64,000 nucleotides of DNA from Guadua angustifolia (lineage: Eukaryota > Streptophyta > Magnoliopsida > Poales > Poaceae), in NCBI GenBank assembly GCA_036346375.1, contig CM070508.1, forward strand, positions 16,114,852 to 16,178,851, read 5' to 3'. The notes under the pieces were generated by a model, which made no database searches, was not told the origin of the DNA, and saw only the letters and a list, made by a program, of their open reading frames with translations. The first letter of the stretch is position 1. Every line of letters starts with the position of its first letter. The position numbers were made by a program, and so were the translations under genes. Shown one piece after another: positions 22,693 through 33,401 of the stretch.

Positions 22693-25021
22693 CGACATGC
22701 TGGTGCTTGGTGTTTGACACTAAAAATCGCTCCAGAATTTCTATGCGTGGCTATAAGTTGTGGGTGTGTCGGTGTACTATAAAGTACATGAATAAACTGT
22801 TTGTCATAATCTTGTTGCTTATTCTGTCGTTTGGTCGTTAGTGTCTGCAGAGTCGGTTGGTAGAAGTAACGGTTTGATACGCTTGTTTGTTGCGTCGGGT
22901 GGTCTCCGGAGTCTAGATAAGGGATAGAAACAAAAGTTTGTTTTTCAGTTTAGAGTCCGTCTTGATGTAAATTTTAGATTGATCTGATTTGCTAACTATA
23001 AATATATGGGAGAAAAGCTGGCTGTAGCATTCGCCAGGCAAAAAGTATCCTCTGTGTGAGCTGAGTTTCAGAGAAGCCTGCGAATTCCATCTTCCGGTCC
23101 ACTGTGCTTCGTCCGGCACGCTGGGCATTGCTGCATTGGGTATTTTGTTCTCTGTTTTGCAAGCGATAGAGAAGGAGGCCGAGCGGTGCTGCCTGAAGAT
23201 TTGCAGTGCGACTGCGATTGGTTTCCTGAGCCTGATCCAACATAAACAAACACAAGAAAAAGATAGGAAAATATGTATTTTATTAATCTCTAGATAGTAA
23301 TAAAATTACAAGTTTTCTTAAAATAATTGCGCTCCATTGCCTATTTGGCATGGCAGATCTGATCACATAAGAGATGTTGTTTCGTAGTTCCTATGGCCTT
23401 GGAAAGCTCCTGGTTAATTATTCCCACAAGATGAACTCACGAGGGACCTCGATTAATCTACGTGTTGGCCGTCATATTCGGTCTTCGCTTTGTGTTCTCC
23501 ATGCATGTGATCGAATGGTTGATGTAGATATGGATGTTGGCATGATCCATAGCCTTGTCGGTCTGTGAGGCTGTTGATAGCATAATAGTCTTCGCACTGG
23601 CTTCACCTGTCCTTGTCGTCCGGCCTTATCAGTTACGAACGACAGTAACATGCATGCGTGGTTTAAGCTAAGCTTGGCCGATCTGATGACACGGCGAAAG
23701 CGTCGGGAGGTAAACAGCCGAATTTCATGTAGGAGTAAGGTTAGTAGATGAAACAATCCAGAATTTTAATTATGCAAATGAGATCATTAACCCAAAGTAA
23801 TAACACACATAAGTAAATTTATCAGCAGAGATTAATCATCAACTTTACTCCTTAACCAAATGACATCCAAATGTATTAATTACAATGTGCGTTGCAAATA
23901 GAATTACATCAAAAAAAGATTACAGGAAAATTTAAATTTCCTAAAATCTATAGCTTCTCTTGATTTTGATTTTGACTTCCAAAAAAATAAACATTCACAC
24001 ACACACACATACACACATACATACATATATGTATGTATGTATATTCCTATATATATATGTATATATGTCTGTATGTACTTACATATGTACAGCCATACAT
24101 ATACACACACATATACATATATATACATATACATAAAAATGCAGAAATGTAGAATTTTAGTAGTTGTCGTCAAACCTGCATGCGAGAGTATCGCTCATCG
24201 AGATACCTGACCATCCGTGGCTAGTTGGCACCTCACGCTAGTTAGGGTTTCATCATTCGGCATTAAAATAAACCTATAGTGTCGGGTAACTATAGCATAA
24301 CATCAATAGTGCCAAAATATCCCACAGTAAAAAAAAAGTAAAAGCCAGTGGGTAAAAAAGGTTAATCACCAAGGTTAAAAGGGGACAGCCTCAAGCCAGC
24401 CAAGCCCCAGCCATTCCCCACTTCCACACATACCGTCCCAACCAAAGCCAGAAAGCAAGAGGGCAAGGAACCAGAAAGTAAAAGGCCAAGAAGACCACCA
24501 GGAGCAAGAGGAAGCAACTAGGAACCAGGAGGCTCTGGATCAAGGCCAGCCAGCATTCTCACCATCATATCCTCTTTCCATTCCCTCAACCTCAAGTAAC
24601 CCATTATCTATGCTAGTAGCACCAATATAGGAATAGTAGTAGAAAAGAAACCAGTATGGACGCTAATGGCAATAGTGTGGGTTAGTGGTCTCAATGGGTA
24701 GAGTAACCTAGGGGCAGTGCCATGCGTGCCCATCGACCCACTCCTACTCTCTGGCATAAGGGAGGCCGTTGGGTGTTGTCATCGCACAGCCGAACCCAAG
24801 CATCAACCAACTCAAAAGAATGTGTAACATCACGCAACATCGCATAGCAAAATAATCTAGATTCATCAGAACACATGGGAAGGGGGAAGACTAGGGATTA
24901 CCAATCCTTGGTGAGGACCAAGGGCGACATCGGCTAGGACTAGGGGCGACGGCATGGGGCTCCAATGCGGTGACCCGAGTGGCCTCGATGCAGGTGGGGC
25001 CCAGGCCAGGAAGGGGACAGG
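22693..25021. other. NPF 3' flank and unassigned repeat sequence
   Basis: AATAAA at 22791 could serve the NPF transcript. From about 22900 to 23760 I see short minus-strand frames without recognisable domains. A mixed CA/TA simple repeat occupies 23996-24133. From 24180 to 25021 the sequence is repetitive in style (polypurine AGGAACCAGGAGG-type stretches) and continues beyond the solo LTR at 28360, so the two flanks were once contiguous. No gene is supported. Confidence 0.4.
23996..24133. repeat. Mixed (CA)n/(TA)n/(GTAT)n simple repeat
   Basis: An imperfect run of CACA, CATA, TATG and TATA units. The minus-strand frame across it (rich in Y, I, V, C) is a product of the repeat and not a protein. 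Confidence 0.9.
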
Positions 25022-26282
25022 CCGGGTGTAAGTTCAACATTCATTAGTTATGGTTTTGGTGTTAATGACAAATCTAATATTGAGATTATCCATTAATATG
25101 ATTTTGTTATTAATGACAAATCTTATATCGAGACTAACTTGTTTATTTAGAATATCTTTGATTAGTCTCATCGCATTGAAAAATGAAAAACCCAAGGTAT
25201 GTTTGCATATTCATTCTAGTATTAGTTGCATACTTTGGAGTCAAGTTAAAGTATGAATGTCCCCATTATATTAACCACAAACGTGCATTATGTTTCCCAA
25301 TCCACACATTACATGGATGCACATATTTAGGGGGAGTTTGTAGTTTAACTTGAAAGTCTCTTCGTATTGATCTATTCTTTATTGACACATATAAGGATCA
25401 AGACAAAGAAACAAAATCCTTGAGTATATATTCGAATTGCCTAGTTATAAGTATACTCATGGTAATATAGGATATACTCCAATACGATCAATTTGAATAT
25501 GTGCATATTATCTCCAAGTCAATCATATTTATGCACATATACATGTGGGGTGTATTCTATAGTTGATGATCTAGAGTAATGATCATTTTCATACAATTTA
25601 CATATAATGGATCATTACTTTCCATCAACATGAGTATATGAAAACTTGTGTAGTTAATATATACTCATATCAATTTAAATGATAATTTAAATTGAGTTCA
25701 TTTGTCTTAATTAATTATTAACGAACACCTCATCATGTGTTGATGGTGTTCCGTGATTATTTGAGGACAAATGAATAGTTCTTAAGTATAATAAAGCATG
25801 AGTTGCATTATTGTACTTAAGACACACTTAAATCATTTCTATTGATTTAGGGTTGTGCTCAATTGATCTAGAGGCATCCATTATGTGTTAATAGAGTGCA
25901 AGAGATAATTGAGACAACCATGCATCTTGGACTAACTATTTTATGAGTTGTGATTGAGTTAGGTCCAAAGATGGATGAGATGATGAGAACGGGACAAGGA
26001 CGGCATCATGAGGTGATGGACATCAAGAGAAGATCCCGAAGTTGAAAGAGGAGTCGAGTGATGATCCCGGGGGAGTATCGAGTAAAGATCATAAAGACCC
26101 CAAAAGGTATAATTAGATAGGCTAAGGACTTTGTAGTCTTTGAGTCTAAGGTTTTTATCGCCGTGCTATTAAGAGGGGTCGTTCCCCAGCTTGAGCTTCA
26201 TCATGTGTTGGTGATCTCAATCCGCGTTCACTCAAGCTCAAATCTTATTTGATTTGGTTTTTGCATATGGGTTAACCATTTG

Positions 26283-27780
26283 GCATGTGTTGCGAATGGG
26301 TTAAACTTATGCTTGATTGTATTTGGTTTTGCATTATGCTCTGATTTGCATGTGTTGCAAAAATGAAAGAGTATATGCATTTGGTTTTCGCATTATGCTT
26401 TGATTTGCATGTGTTGCAAATAGGATAAGCTAATGCGTTGGCTTTTGCGTGGAGTTCACTTTTGCATGTGTTGCATTAGTTGAAGCTTCACGTTTTGGTT
26501 CGCAAAACATCTTTCTTAAAACCGTGTGGTTGCTTGGAGCTAAGTTTTGCATGTGTTGCAAAAGGAGAGAGCTCAAGCACGAATTTGTGTTTGTGTGGTT
26601 GTATGGGGCTAGAGGCTTGCATGTGTTGCGAGTAAAGAGCTTATACATGTGATTTGGTTTTAGTGTGAAGTTTGGTTTTGGTGTTGTATGGAACTAGAGA
26701 ATTGCATGTGTTGCAATTAGAGAGTTCATGCATCCTGATTTGATGTTGCTTGGAGCTAGACTTTTGCATGTGTTGCAAAGAGTAGTGCTCAAGCATGAAA
26801 TGTGTTTATTGCGTTATTTGCAAGTTCGTTGTCTTGAATAAACCGAGGTTTATGAGTCCGAATTCGAGAGCATGTGAGCGGGCTTGCAACGGTGTTGGCA
26901 AGTTGACCGGTCTTGTGTTGACCTTCACATGGTTAGGGAGATTAATCTCATAAACTCGAGTTTGATTTTCTTAATACGTTTTGCAAATAGGTTTTGAGTC
27001 GTTTGCGAAATGTGTTTTCGCATTTTCGGTTGAATTCTTTGAGCGTGAGCTAAATTGGTGCAAATGTGTTTTGCACGGGTATGTGATCATGTGTTGATCA
27101 TCTATTTGCTCAAAGAATGGTGTTTGGATTTTCGGAGAAAAGATTGCGCGAAAAATCTGTTTTGGAGTCCCTGGGGTCGGTGTGACCGGACCCCGCCGGT
27201 CGGACCAGGCGTGCGGTGCGGCCGGGTCGCTTCACTGTTTTCCAGAGCGTGGGCTTTGAGGAGTGGAGTATATGGCGACCGCCCGTCCGGCCGAATCCGG
27301 CCGTACATGGTTGAACCGCAGACCTCAGTGCGTTTCTTCTAGAGCTACCGCTCTCTCGGTTTAGTTGGGCGGTGCGACCGGATGGAGTCTTGGCATGATG
27401 CGTGAGCGTGGTCTGATCAGAGGCGGTGCGGTCTGCCTAATCATCGGTTTTCCGACTGCTGTTCTCTGCGAGGGCCTGGCGGATCGGATTGGTCGGTTGG
27501 ACCAAGCCAGGCCGATTTTTCTGTTTCGACCCCCAACGGCTAGTTTTGGCTTGGAGGCTATAAAAAGAGGCCTTGGGGGTGTTGGGGCAGTGTTGTTGCT
27601 GTGTGTAGGAGTTGGGTGCATGTGTTGCTCCTCTCCTTTTGGTTCTTGAGCATAAGAGTGACCCTAATTGCATTTGTTGCACTTGGGAAGTGGATTTGAG
27701 AATCTCTTGTGCATGTGTTTCACTTGAGGGGTCCTTGTGCATGTGTTGCACTTGGTGATCACCGAGAGCGCATTCGTTGT
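26283..27780 (+). repeat. Dispersed 11-bp motif GCATGTGTTGC, at least 10 exact copies
   Basis: Exact copies begin at about 26283, 26348, 26407, 26464, 26549, 26619, 26704, 26766, 27619 and 27739, with near matches at about 27670, 27711 and 27768. Eight fall in 500 bases, each followed by a degenerate spacer of 46-75 bases with TTGGTTTTG-like words. This is a degenerate tandem array in the solo LTR, just upstream of and around its TATA box. Confidence 0.9.
27559..27567 (+). promoter_or_regulatory. TATA box of the solo LTR
   Basis: TATAAAAAG within GGAGGC...AGGCCTTGG, about 790 bases before the LTR end, is the probable retrotransposon core promoter. In a solo LTR it may still fire outward into the + strand flank. 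Confidence 0.55.
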
Positions 27781-28359
27781 GCTCGGTGAAGTTCAAGCGG
27801 AGGAGCGGCTTGTTGCTCTTGGAGGTTGCCGACTCTAGACTGGCAGAGGCGTCGTCGCGAGAGCTCTCAAGGTTGTGAGAAGCCCCGAAGTTTGTGAAGG
27901 TTCGGGTTGAGCCTACGCGCGAGCGTGAAAAACCACGACTAATGGAAAGAGGCGGGTGCTCGAGCGGGAGCCGGTCCAAGTGTGGGCTAGCCTCAACGTG
28001 GACTAGGGGAGACCGGCAAGTCTCCGAACACCACAGAAAAATATCGGTTGTCTCTTGTCTCATTTATATTCGATCACTTTACATTATTGAATATTTATCA
28101 ATTGCTTGAATTAGAATTGCTAGTATTAGTTAGTTGATTAATTTAGCAATTCTTGTGTAGAGACATAATTTAGATAGTGCACATAGTGAGCCTAGTTGAT
28201 TTAGGCCTTAATTGTCAAAACCGAGTTTATCGCTTCCGCATTATAATTGTGTAGGTTTTGACATAGGGGTTGATTAGAGCGAATTGATTAGTGAGCGATC
28301 GAATTTTGTAAATCGCCTATTCACCCCCCCTCTAGGCGCATCCTCGACCCTACACCGGG

Positions 28360-29787
28360 TACACAGGTGGAGGCCAGCTCAGGGAGGTTGGTAGTGGGTG
28401 ATAGTCCAGGTGGGACTAGGCGGCGGTGCCAGGCGAGGAAGAGAGAGAGTTGACCGAGGGAGAGAGAGCAAGGCCGATTTGGCAGCGCAGTGGAGCCCAT
28501 GCAGGCTAGGCTCACGCATGCGTGAGAGGGCGTGGGTGGGCCAGCAAGCGGGGTGATACGGGGGAGTGCCCGATCTTCACGATGTGAGAGCAAGAAAAAA
28601 GGATAACTAGTGCCACCTGAAGGAGACGATGATGAACACCGATTCCAACCAACAACGTTCTTGGATAACTAGCTGCAAGCAGCCAAGATAATAATGCAAC
28701 CCGATGAACGTACTTGAAACCAACCACTGTCTTAATACAGCAATCTGAATCAAGTCATTCGCCTAACTACACTGGGAGTCGTCAAACAACCGGGATGGAT
28801 AAGGATCTCTCCATATAGGCATTCCATGGTGGAGAAGACGCCATGGTGGCTTACTCTAAAAATTACTCATAATATCATTTTTTTTTCACTTTTCACTGCT
28901 TTCAATGAAGGAGTACATAGGGTATTTATACTAGGAACAACCCTCCTAGCTAGGTATGAATGCAAATAATAATGAAAGTATGTGGAAGGTTATATTGGTG
29001 GAGCATTTGAGGAGTTTTATAGCAGGAGGGAGGTGGGGAGGGCGTGGAGGAGGAGGGAAGCGAGGAGGGGGGGAAACTCATCGCAATGGGGTGAGGAAGA
29101 ACTGGGGCAGAGGGGGGGTTTTATAGCGGGGAGGAGAGAGAGTGGGGTGGCGAGGGCACCGAGGGACGGCAAGTGGCGAGGGGAGAGGTGCGAGGTCACG
29201 ATCGGTGGAGCCTGGAAGACAGGGGCAAGGAGGCAACTGGGCGAGGTAGTGAGGCTGGCAGAGAGGGCAAGGAGGCGGCGGGCCGAGATGGGGAGATGGG
29301 TTGGTCTGGCCAGGCTGGGAGGCAGTTTGGGAGGAGGTGGGCTAGGATATGCCCATGGCGCGAGAGCGGCCCGGGGATGGGGAGGGGAAGGCTGGGCCAA
29401 ACAGGCCAGGAGGGGATTGGACCGGGGGGCATGTCACATATGACATGTCGTGTGCCCACTCTGGACCCACACGCGTCATATGTCATATGTTCGTACCCCT
29501 GTCCCACACACACCCATGAAGCGAAGGTGGATACTTTGATACTATCTGTAATACCCTAGCCCAAAAATCGCTCCATGCCCCGCCCCACCTAGGGCAAGCC
29601 AACGCATGCATAGCACCCCACTTATATTTTCATTCTCGTTTCGTGTAAAAAGATTAACCCAGAGATGCTACGTTTATACCCGACATGCATTATATGATAT
29701 TATAACTAAATTTAGTCAAGCAATGTGGGGTTAATCCTACCATCACTCCACACGAGCCACATAGACTTTCACACTAAGAGGCCAAGC
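28360..29787. other. Unassigned repeat sequence right of the solo LTR
   Basis: It continues the sequence broken by the solo LTR. TATTTATA at 28923-28930 (TATAAATA on the minus strand), followed on that strand by a poly-A-like run, suggests the LTR of an older minus-strand retroelement. Between 29010 and 29440 the + strand is a G-rich, low-complexity stretch with long frames on both strands; these look like composition artefacts. No family was recognised. Confidence 0.4.
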
Positions 29788-29796
29788 ATTACAACC

Positions 29797-30703
29797 ATGG
29801 TTCACAAAATCAATGAAAATCGCTCGAAAATCGAGCATATCGAGCCACCAGTTTGGCTTTTGGAGCCGCTTGGGTAATAGGTAGAATTCAAATTCAAAAA
29901 AATTAGAAAATTTGAAAATATTTATGAAAGTGCTAAAAATTTTTGTGTGAGGTCCTAAGGCAATGCTAATGACTCTATAAAATTTTCATATCATTGTCAG
30001 ATATGTATATTTTTAAAAATTCTGATAGTGCTACTACTAGAATATATGCTCTTCTGTTTTTTATTTTCTAAAAGTACTAAATGAAGTCTAATATTTTTTA
30101 AAAATTTTGTGTGATGTTCTGAAGAAATTATAATTATTATTTAAAATTTTCAAATAATGATTAGACCTGTGTATATTTTTAAAATTCTGAAAGTGCTACT
30201 ATCTTTGTATATACTCTTCTATTTTTGATTTTCTAGGGCACTAAATGAAGCCTAATATTTATGGAAATTTTTCTACAACTAATTATGATTCAATTAAAAT
30301 TTAAAAGCAAAATCAAGCTTGTAAATTTTTATAAAAAATCTAACAGTGTCTCCATTCCTTTCTATTAATTATTATTTTTGATTTTCCCAAAGAACTAAAT
30401 GATTTCAACAATTGTTGAAATTTATCTGAGGTGTTTCATAGATTGATTAGGATTTTTTACAATTTTCCTTCCACATACCAAAAATCAAATAAAGTAGCTT
30501 GAAAATCGAAAAAATTGCTCAAAAATAAAAATTTGAAAATCGAACAAAACCGATTGAAAATCGGTAAAATCGCTCTATTTTTTTTTTTTTGCCGTTGTTT
30601 GACCATCATGTTTAAATTTTTTGAATTCAAAGTTCTTTGGTTTCGACCAATTTTTGAAAATCAGAAATTGTTCTAAAATCAAAATTTTGATTTGTGAACC
30701 CTG
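29797..30703. mobile_element. Mutator-like non-autonomous element (907 bp)
   Basis: The left end ATGGTTCACAAAAT and the inverted right end CAGGGTTCACAAAT are imperfect terminal inverted repeats, and the 9-bp sequence ATTACAACC flanks both sides (29788-29796 and 30704-30712). A 9-bp duplication is diagnostic of Mutator-type (MULE) insertion. The AT-rich interior holds about three degenerate ~150-bp units and no transposase. It lies next to the third recognisable exon of a PDK1 relic. Confidence 0.8.
29935..30400. repeat. Degenerate ~150-bp tandem units inside the MULE
   Basis: Repeated words in the same order are AAATTTTTGTGTGA, a TCCTAAGG/TTCTGAAG variant, TAAAATTTTCA, GTATATTTTTAAAA, TTCTGATAGTGCTACTA and TTTTTGATTTTCT followed by ACTAAATGAAG. 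They start near 29935, 30095 and 30260. The third unit is more diverged. Confidence 0.7.
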
Positions 30704-30719
30704 ATTACAACCCCATTGT

Positions 30720-31461
30720 CCGCACCTCAATGTCCCGATGGATTCACCCAACACGACCATGGATTAGCCCAACCGTGCAAATATTCCAATGTATCCACAA
30801 TTTCAGCCGCATAAAACTAAGCTTCATCCTCAGGCAACCGGCCTTTCTGCAACAAAAAAATCAAGCATAGGAAGCAAGAGAGAGCAGCAGACATCAAAAA
30901 TCAGTAAACATCTCAGACTCGTCAAGAAGAGGCATTCATTAATAATGCAGCCATCGTGTTTAATCTGAATGATACTAAAAGAGGAGCAAGTGTCCTGGTC
31001 TCCTGGATAGTGATGAAGAGGCGCGGATGATTCTGCGGTGGTCCAACTGATCGAGCACGACACGCTCCATCTTCAGGTAGATCTTCTTCTCCTTGGCGAT
31101 GAACATCTTGTCCATGATCTTGAGCGCGTACACTTTGCCGCTATCCTTCTTCTTGGCCCTCACCACCTGCATGCAGATGCAGTATGACACAGTCACACAG
31201 CCACACACCCACGAAAGAATGTAAACGCGAGGCCTCTGAAACAACGATCGCAATTGCTTGCGGGCGGCAGTGGCGGCACCGGCACACCTTTGAGTAGGAG
31301 CCGACGCCGTAGATCTTGCCGAGCTCGAAGTCGTCGACGGTGACCTGCTCCTGCGGCGGGCGGAAGGGGATACCGATGACGCCGCTGGCGGTAGGGGAGG
31401 CGGCGCTGAGACGGAGCCTGGCCTCCAAGTCCCTCTCCACCCCATCGCCGCCCACCGCCAT
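30720..31461 (-). pseudogene. PDK1: 3-phosphoinositide-dependent kinase 1 (PDK1) gene relic
   Basis: PDK1 phosphorylates the activation loop of AGC kinases. Exon 1 is 31461-31288 (58 codons, MAVGGDGVERD to VDDFELGKIYGVGSYSK, the glycine-rich ATP loop). Exon 2 starts at 31166, giving VVRAKKKDSGKVYALKIMDK with the catalytic lysine (ALKIMDK), then MERVVLDQLDH. The exon 1/2 junction keeps frame exactly. A two-base excess near 31030 shifts the frame, after which RLFITIQET still matches the family. Another exon begins at 30846 after TTGTTGCAG, reading KGRLPEDEA, a TAG stop, then FYAAEIVDTLEYLHG. In yet another frame IHRDI, the catalytic-loop HRD, appears near 30740. The copy then runs into the MULE target duplication at 30712, and no later exons were found. 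The frameshift, stop, missing end of exon 2 and missing 3' half show a dead copy. The start is the first ATG in family-like context. Confidence 0.88.
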
Positions 31462-31690
31462 TGCCTTGGAAGGTGGCGGTTCGTGAGAATTGCCTGCTCG
31501 CGGCGGGGGAGGGAGGAGTTCGGTGTTCGTGGCAGAACACAAATACTACTGAACGAGGGATAGGAGTGAGCGAGATGACAAAGAAGTGGAGATTCGCACG
31601 AGCAGCATCAAGATAAACTGCAGTTGTGCAACCGCGGCGCATTCATGGCAATATGGCATGCCTATCAAGGATTTATCTGGGTAGGAGAAA

Positions 31691-32061
31691 AAGGTAAATT
31701 TCACAAAAAATAGGTTTTTTTTTTTACAAATTGTTAGAAAATTATAGATTTTAGCTTATATTTCACAAAACTACAGATTTTCAAAGAACTTGTATTATAA
31801 AACTATATATTTTAAAATTGACTGTTTCTTGTAATGAGTCGTTTGGGCCTACATAGCAGCTTCACGCGTAGAAACGACGTATGAGGCTACCATATAGGTC
31901 CAGACTGACAGACCCGTTATAAGAAACAGTTAATTTTAAAACATGTAGTTTTGTGATATAAATTCTTTTAAAATTTGTAATTTTGTAAAATGGATGCTAA
32001 AACCTATAGTTTTCGGATAGTTTATATAAAAAAAAACCTTTAGCTTTGTGAAATTTACTTT
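31691..32061. mobile_element. Fold-back MITE (long inverted repeat)
   Basis: Almost the whole ~370 bases fold on themselves. The left arm GGTAAATTTCACAAA, then TTTCACAAAACTACA and GACTGTTTCTTGTAATG, is mirrored on the right by AACAGTTAATTTTAAAACA, TAGTTTTGTG and TTTGTGAAATTTAC. The centre lies near 31880. It has no coding capacity. Flanking bases are A-rich, so a target duplication cannot be assigned and the superfamily is open. Confidence 0.72.
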
Positions 32062-32153
32062 TGAAAAAAATGTGAAATAATTTTACTGAACCTTCAATCC
32101 GAAACGCTTGATCTTCGATCGTATGGTTGAGGATCCATCTACTCGTCATGTTA

Positions 32154-32532
32154 GGCTGCAATTAGTTTGGAGTCAAACTAACCGGATTAGCTAACCTTAA
32201 CGACCCAACTAGGTTGGCTTAACCTAAATTTTGTGTTTGGCAACAAACCTTGTTAATCTAAATTACTGTTTGGCTAAATTAGGTGGGTTAAGCAGTGTTA
32301 GCATTAGAAAAACAAATTTTAGGAGGGTTAGTTGTGTTAGGTTAGCTTTTCCACCAATTTGATGGGTTAACTTAATCCTGAGTTAAAGAGGGTTAAAACG
32401 CTTTGACCGGGTTAGGTTAAAATCCCGAGTTAAGGGAGTTAAAACACTTCGATTGAGTTAACTCTCCCTAACCCAATGTTGTTTGGCGGGTTAAACCCCT
32501 AACCAACCTCTTAATCCCATAGAAACACAGCC
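32154..32532. mobile_element. Tourist-like MITE (379 bp)
   Basis: GGCTG at the left and CAGCC at the right are flanked by TTA on both sides (32151-32153 and 32533-32535). The interior is rich in GGGTTA/TAACCC words in both orientations. The terminal inverted repeat is short, so the call rests mainly on the TTA pair and the palindromic interior. Confidence 0.55.
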
Positions 32533-32892
32533 TTAAAGAAGTAGTGAAGCACATGCGAAGTGTGATAGTCTGAGACAAAAAACATCAGGCCATGAACAAG
32601 CCAGTCCGCAAACTAAATGTTGAAACATGGGCACAGAACCATAAAAGCGCTTTGCTCTCAATTACTGTAGCATATAAATTTGACTGAATAAGAAAGGTAC
32701 ATGCATCTTGATTTTTAGGTTTTAGTGGCATTTCCCATATGAAAAGTTCTGCCTGAAAATTCCTTGATTAGTAGCTCGCGCGACCTTCAGAAAAGTTGGT
32801 GGAAATCCTAGAAAGTGCTCCATGTACTTGTATAGTGATTTCGATGCCTACCAATTTACCTGTTGGCATCTGAAATTCTGAATGGGTTCAAC

Positions 32893-33006
32893 ATAGGGGT
32901 AGTTTGGATGAGGGGGATTTCCAATTCTTTGGGAACTTAATTTAAATAAAATTTGAACTAAGTCCTAAAGGTTTAAAGCCAAATCCCCCCTATCCAAACA
33001 GCCCTG
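32893..33006. mobile_element. Short MITE (~114 bp)
   Basis: Left TAGGGGTAGTTTGGATGAGG and inverted right CAGGGCTGTTTGGATAGG agree at most positions, giving ~25-bp imperfect terminal inverted repeats that run on through GGGGGATTT. The target duplication is not clear. hAT-like ends are the best guess. Confidence 0.6.
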
Positions 33007-33401
33007 AATGTTTCACAAAAATGGATTCAACTGTACTTGCAAGTTGCTTCCCCTTAAAGTCTATTATTAAGAAGTTCAGAGAAAGACCAACAAGAAGTTC
33101 AGAGAAAGACCAACAGTACTTGGGTCAGTCCTACAAAAGTTCAAGCTGGGGGGTTCCTATGAGTTGCTGTTGACAAAGAAAGTTGAGCTTTCGATATTCC
33201 TGGCAATCATCATAAACATATGAAGCAGAAGGTAAAGTGGTGAAGAAAAGAAGAGGCTTTATCAGTGTCAATCGTTGAAGGGAAACTTAGTTTGTTCATC
33301 AGAGTTCAGTATCGTGAGAGTGGAATTCTTGATCAAATGAAGGTGCATCCATTGCAGGCACGAAAATTTGAAAACCAAGCTCAGCACCCGACTCGACTAG
33401 C
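33007..33401 (-). other. 3' flank of the amidophosphoribosyltransferase gene
   Basis: Non-coding; the presumed 3' untranslated region and terminator of the minus-strand gene. A 24-base word (start AGAAGTTCAGAGAAAGACCA) occurs twice in tandem at 33069-33116. No canonical polyadenylation signal was picked out with confidence. Confidence 0.4.

Larger units (their letters stand above)
25027..28354 (+). mobile_element. Solo LTR, 3.3 kb, SIRE/Maximus-like copia
   Basis: It begins TGTAAGTTCAACATTCATTAG and ends CTCGACCCTACA, and it is flanked by a perfect 5-bp duplication CCGGG (25022-25026 and 28355-28359). No internal region or second LTR is present, which is the signature of unequal recombination between the two LTRs of a full element. 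A TATAAAAAG box lies at 27559-27567. The pre-terminal CACCCCCCCTCTAGGCG matches the style of the copia 3' LTR at 8499. It contains many copies of GCATGTGTTGC (listed separately). The minus-strand frame 28063-27437 has no recognised domain. Confidence 0.93.

Noticed and set aside
23904..24173. Cys/Tyr/Ile-rich 89-codon frame
   Set aside because: Translation of a CA/TA simple repeat.
26283..26776. CRISPR-like spacing of an 11-bp repeat
   Set aside because: The repeat is too short, the spacers are related to each other, and the context is a eukaryotic LTR.
27437..28063. 208-codon minus-strand frame in the solo LTR
   Set aside because: It lies wholly inside a well-bounded LTR, has no recognised domain and crosses the LTR TATA box.
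29000..29560. Long open frames on both strands (up to 153 codons)
   Set aside because: The stretch is a purine-rich, low-complexity sequence; frames are open on both strands because AT-containing stop codons are rare. No domain or splice context.
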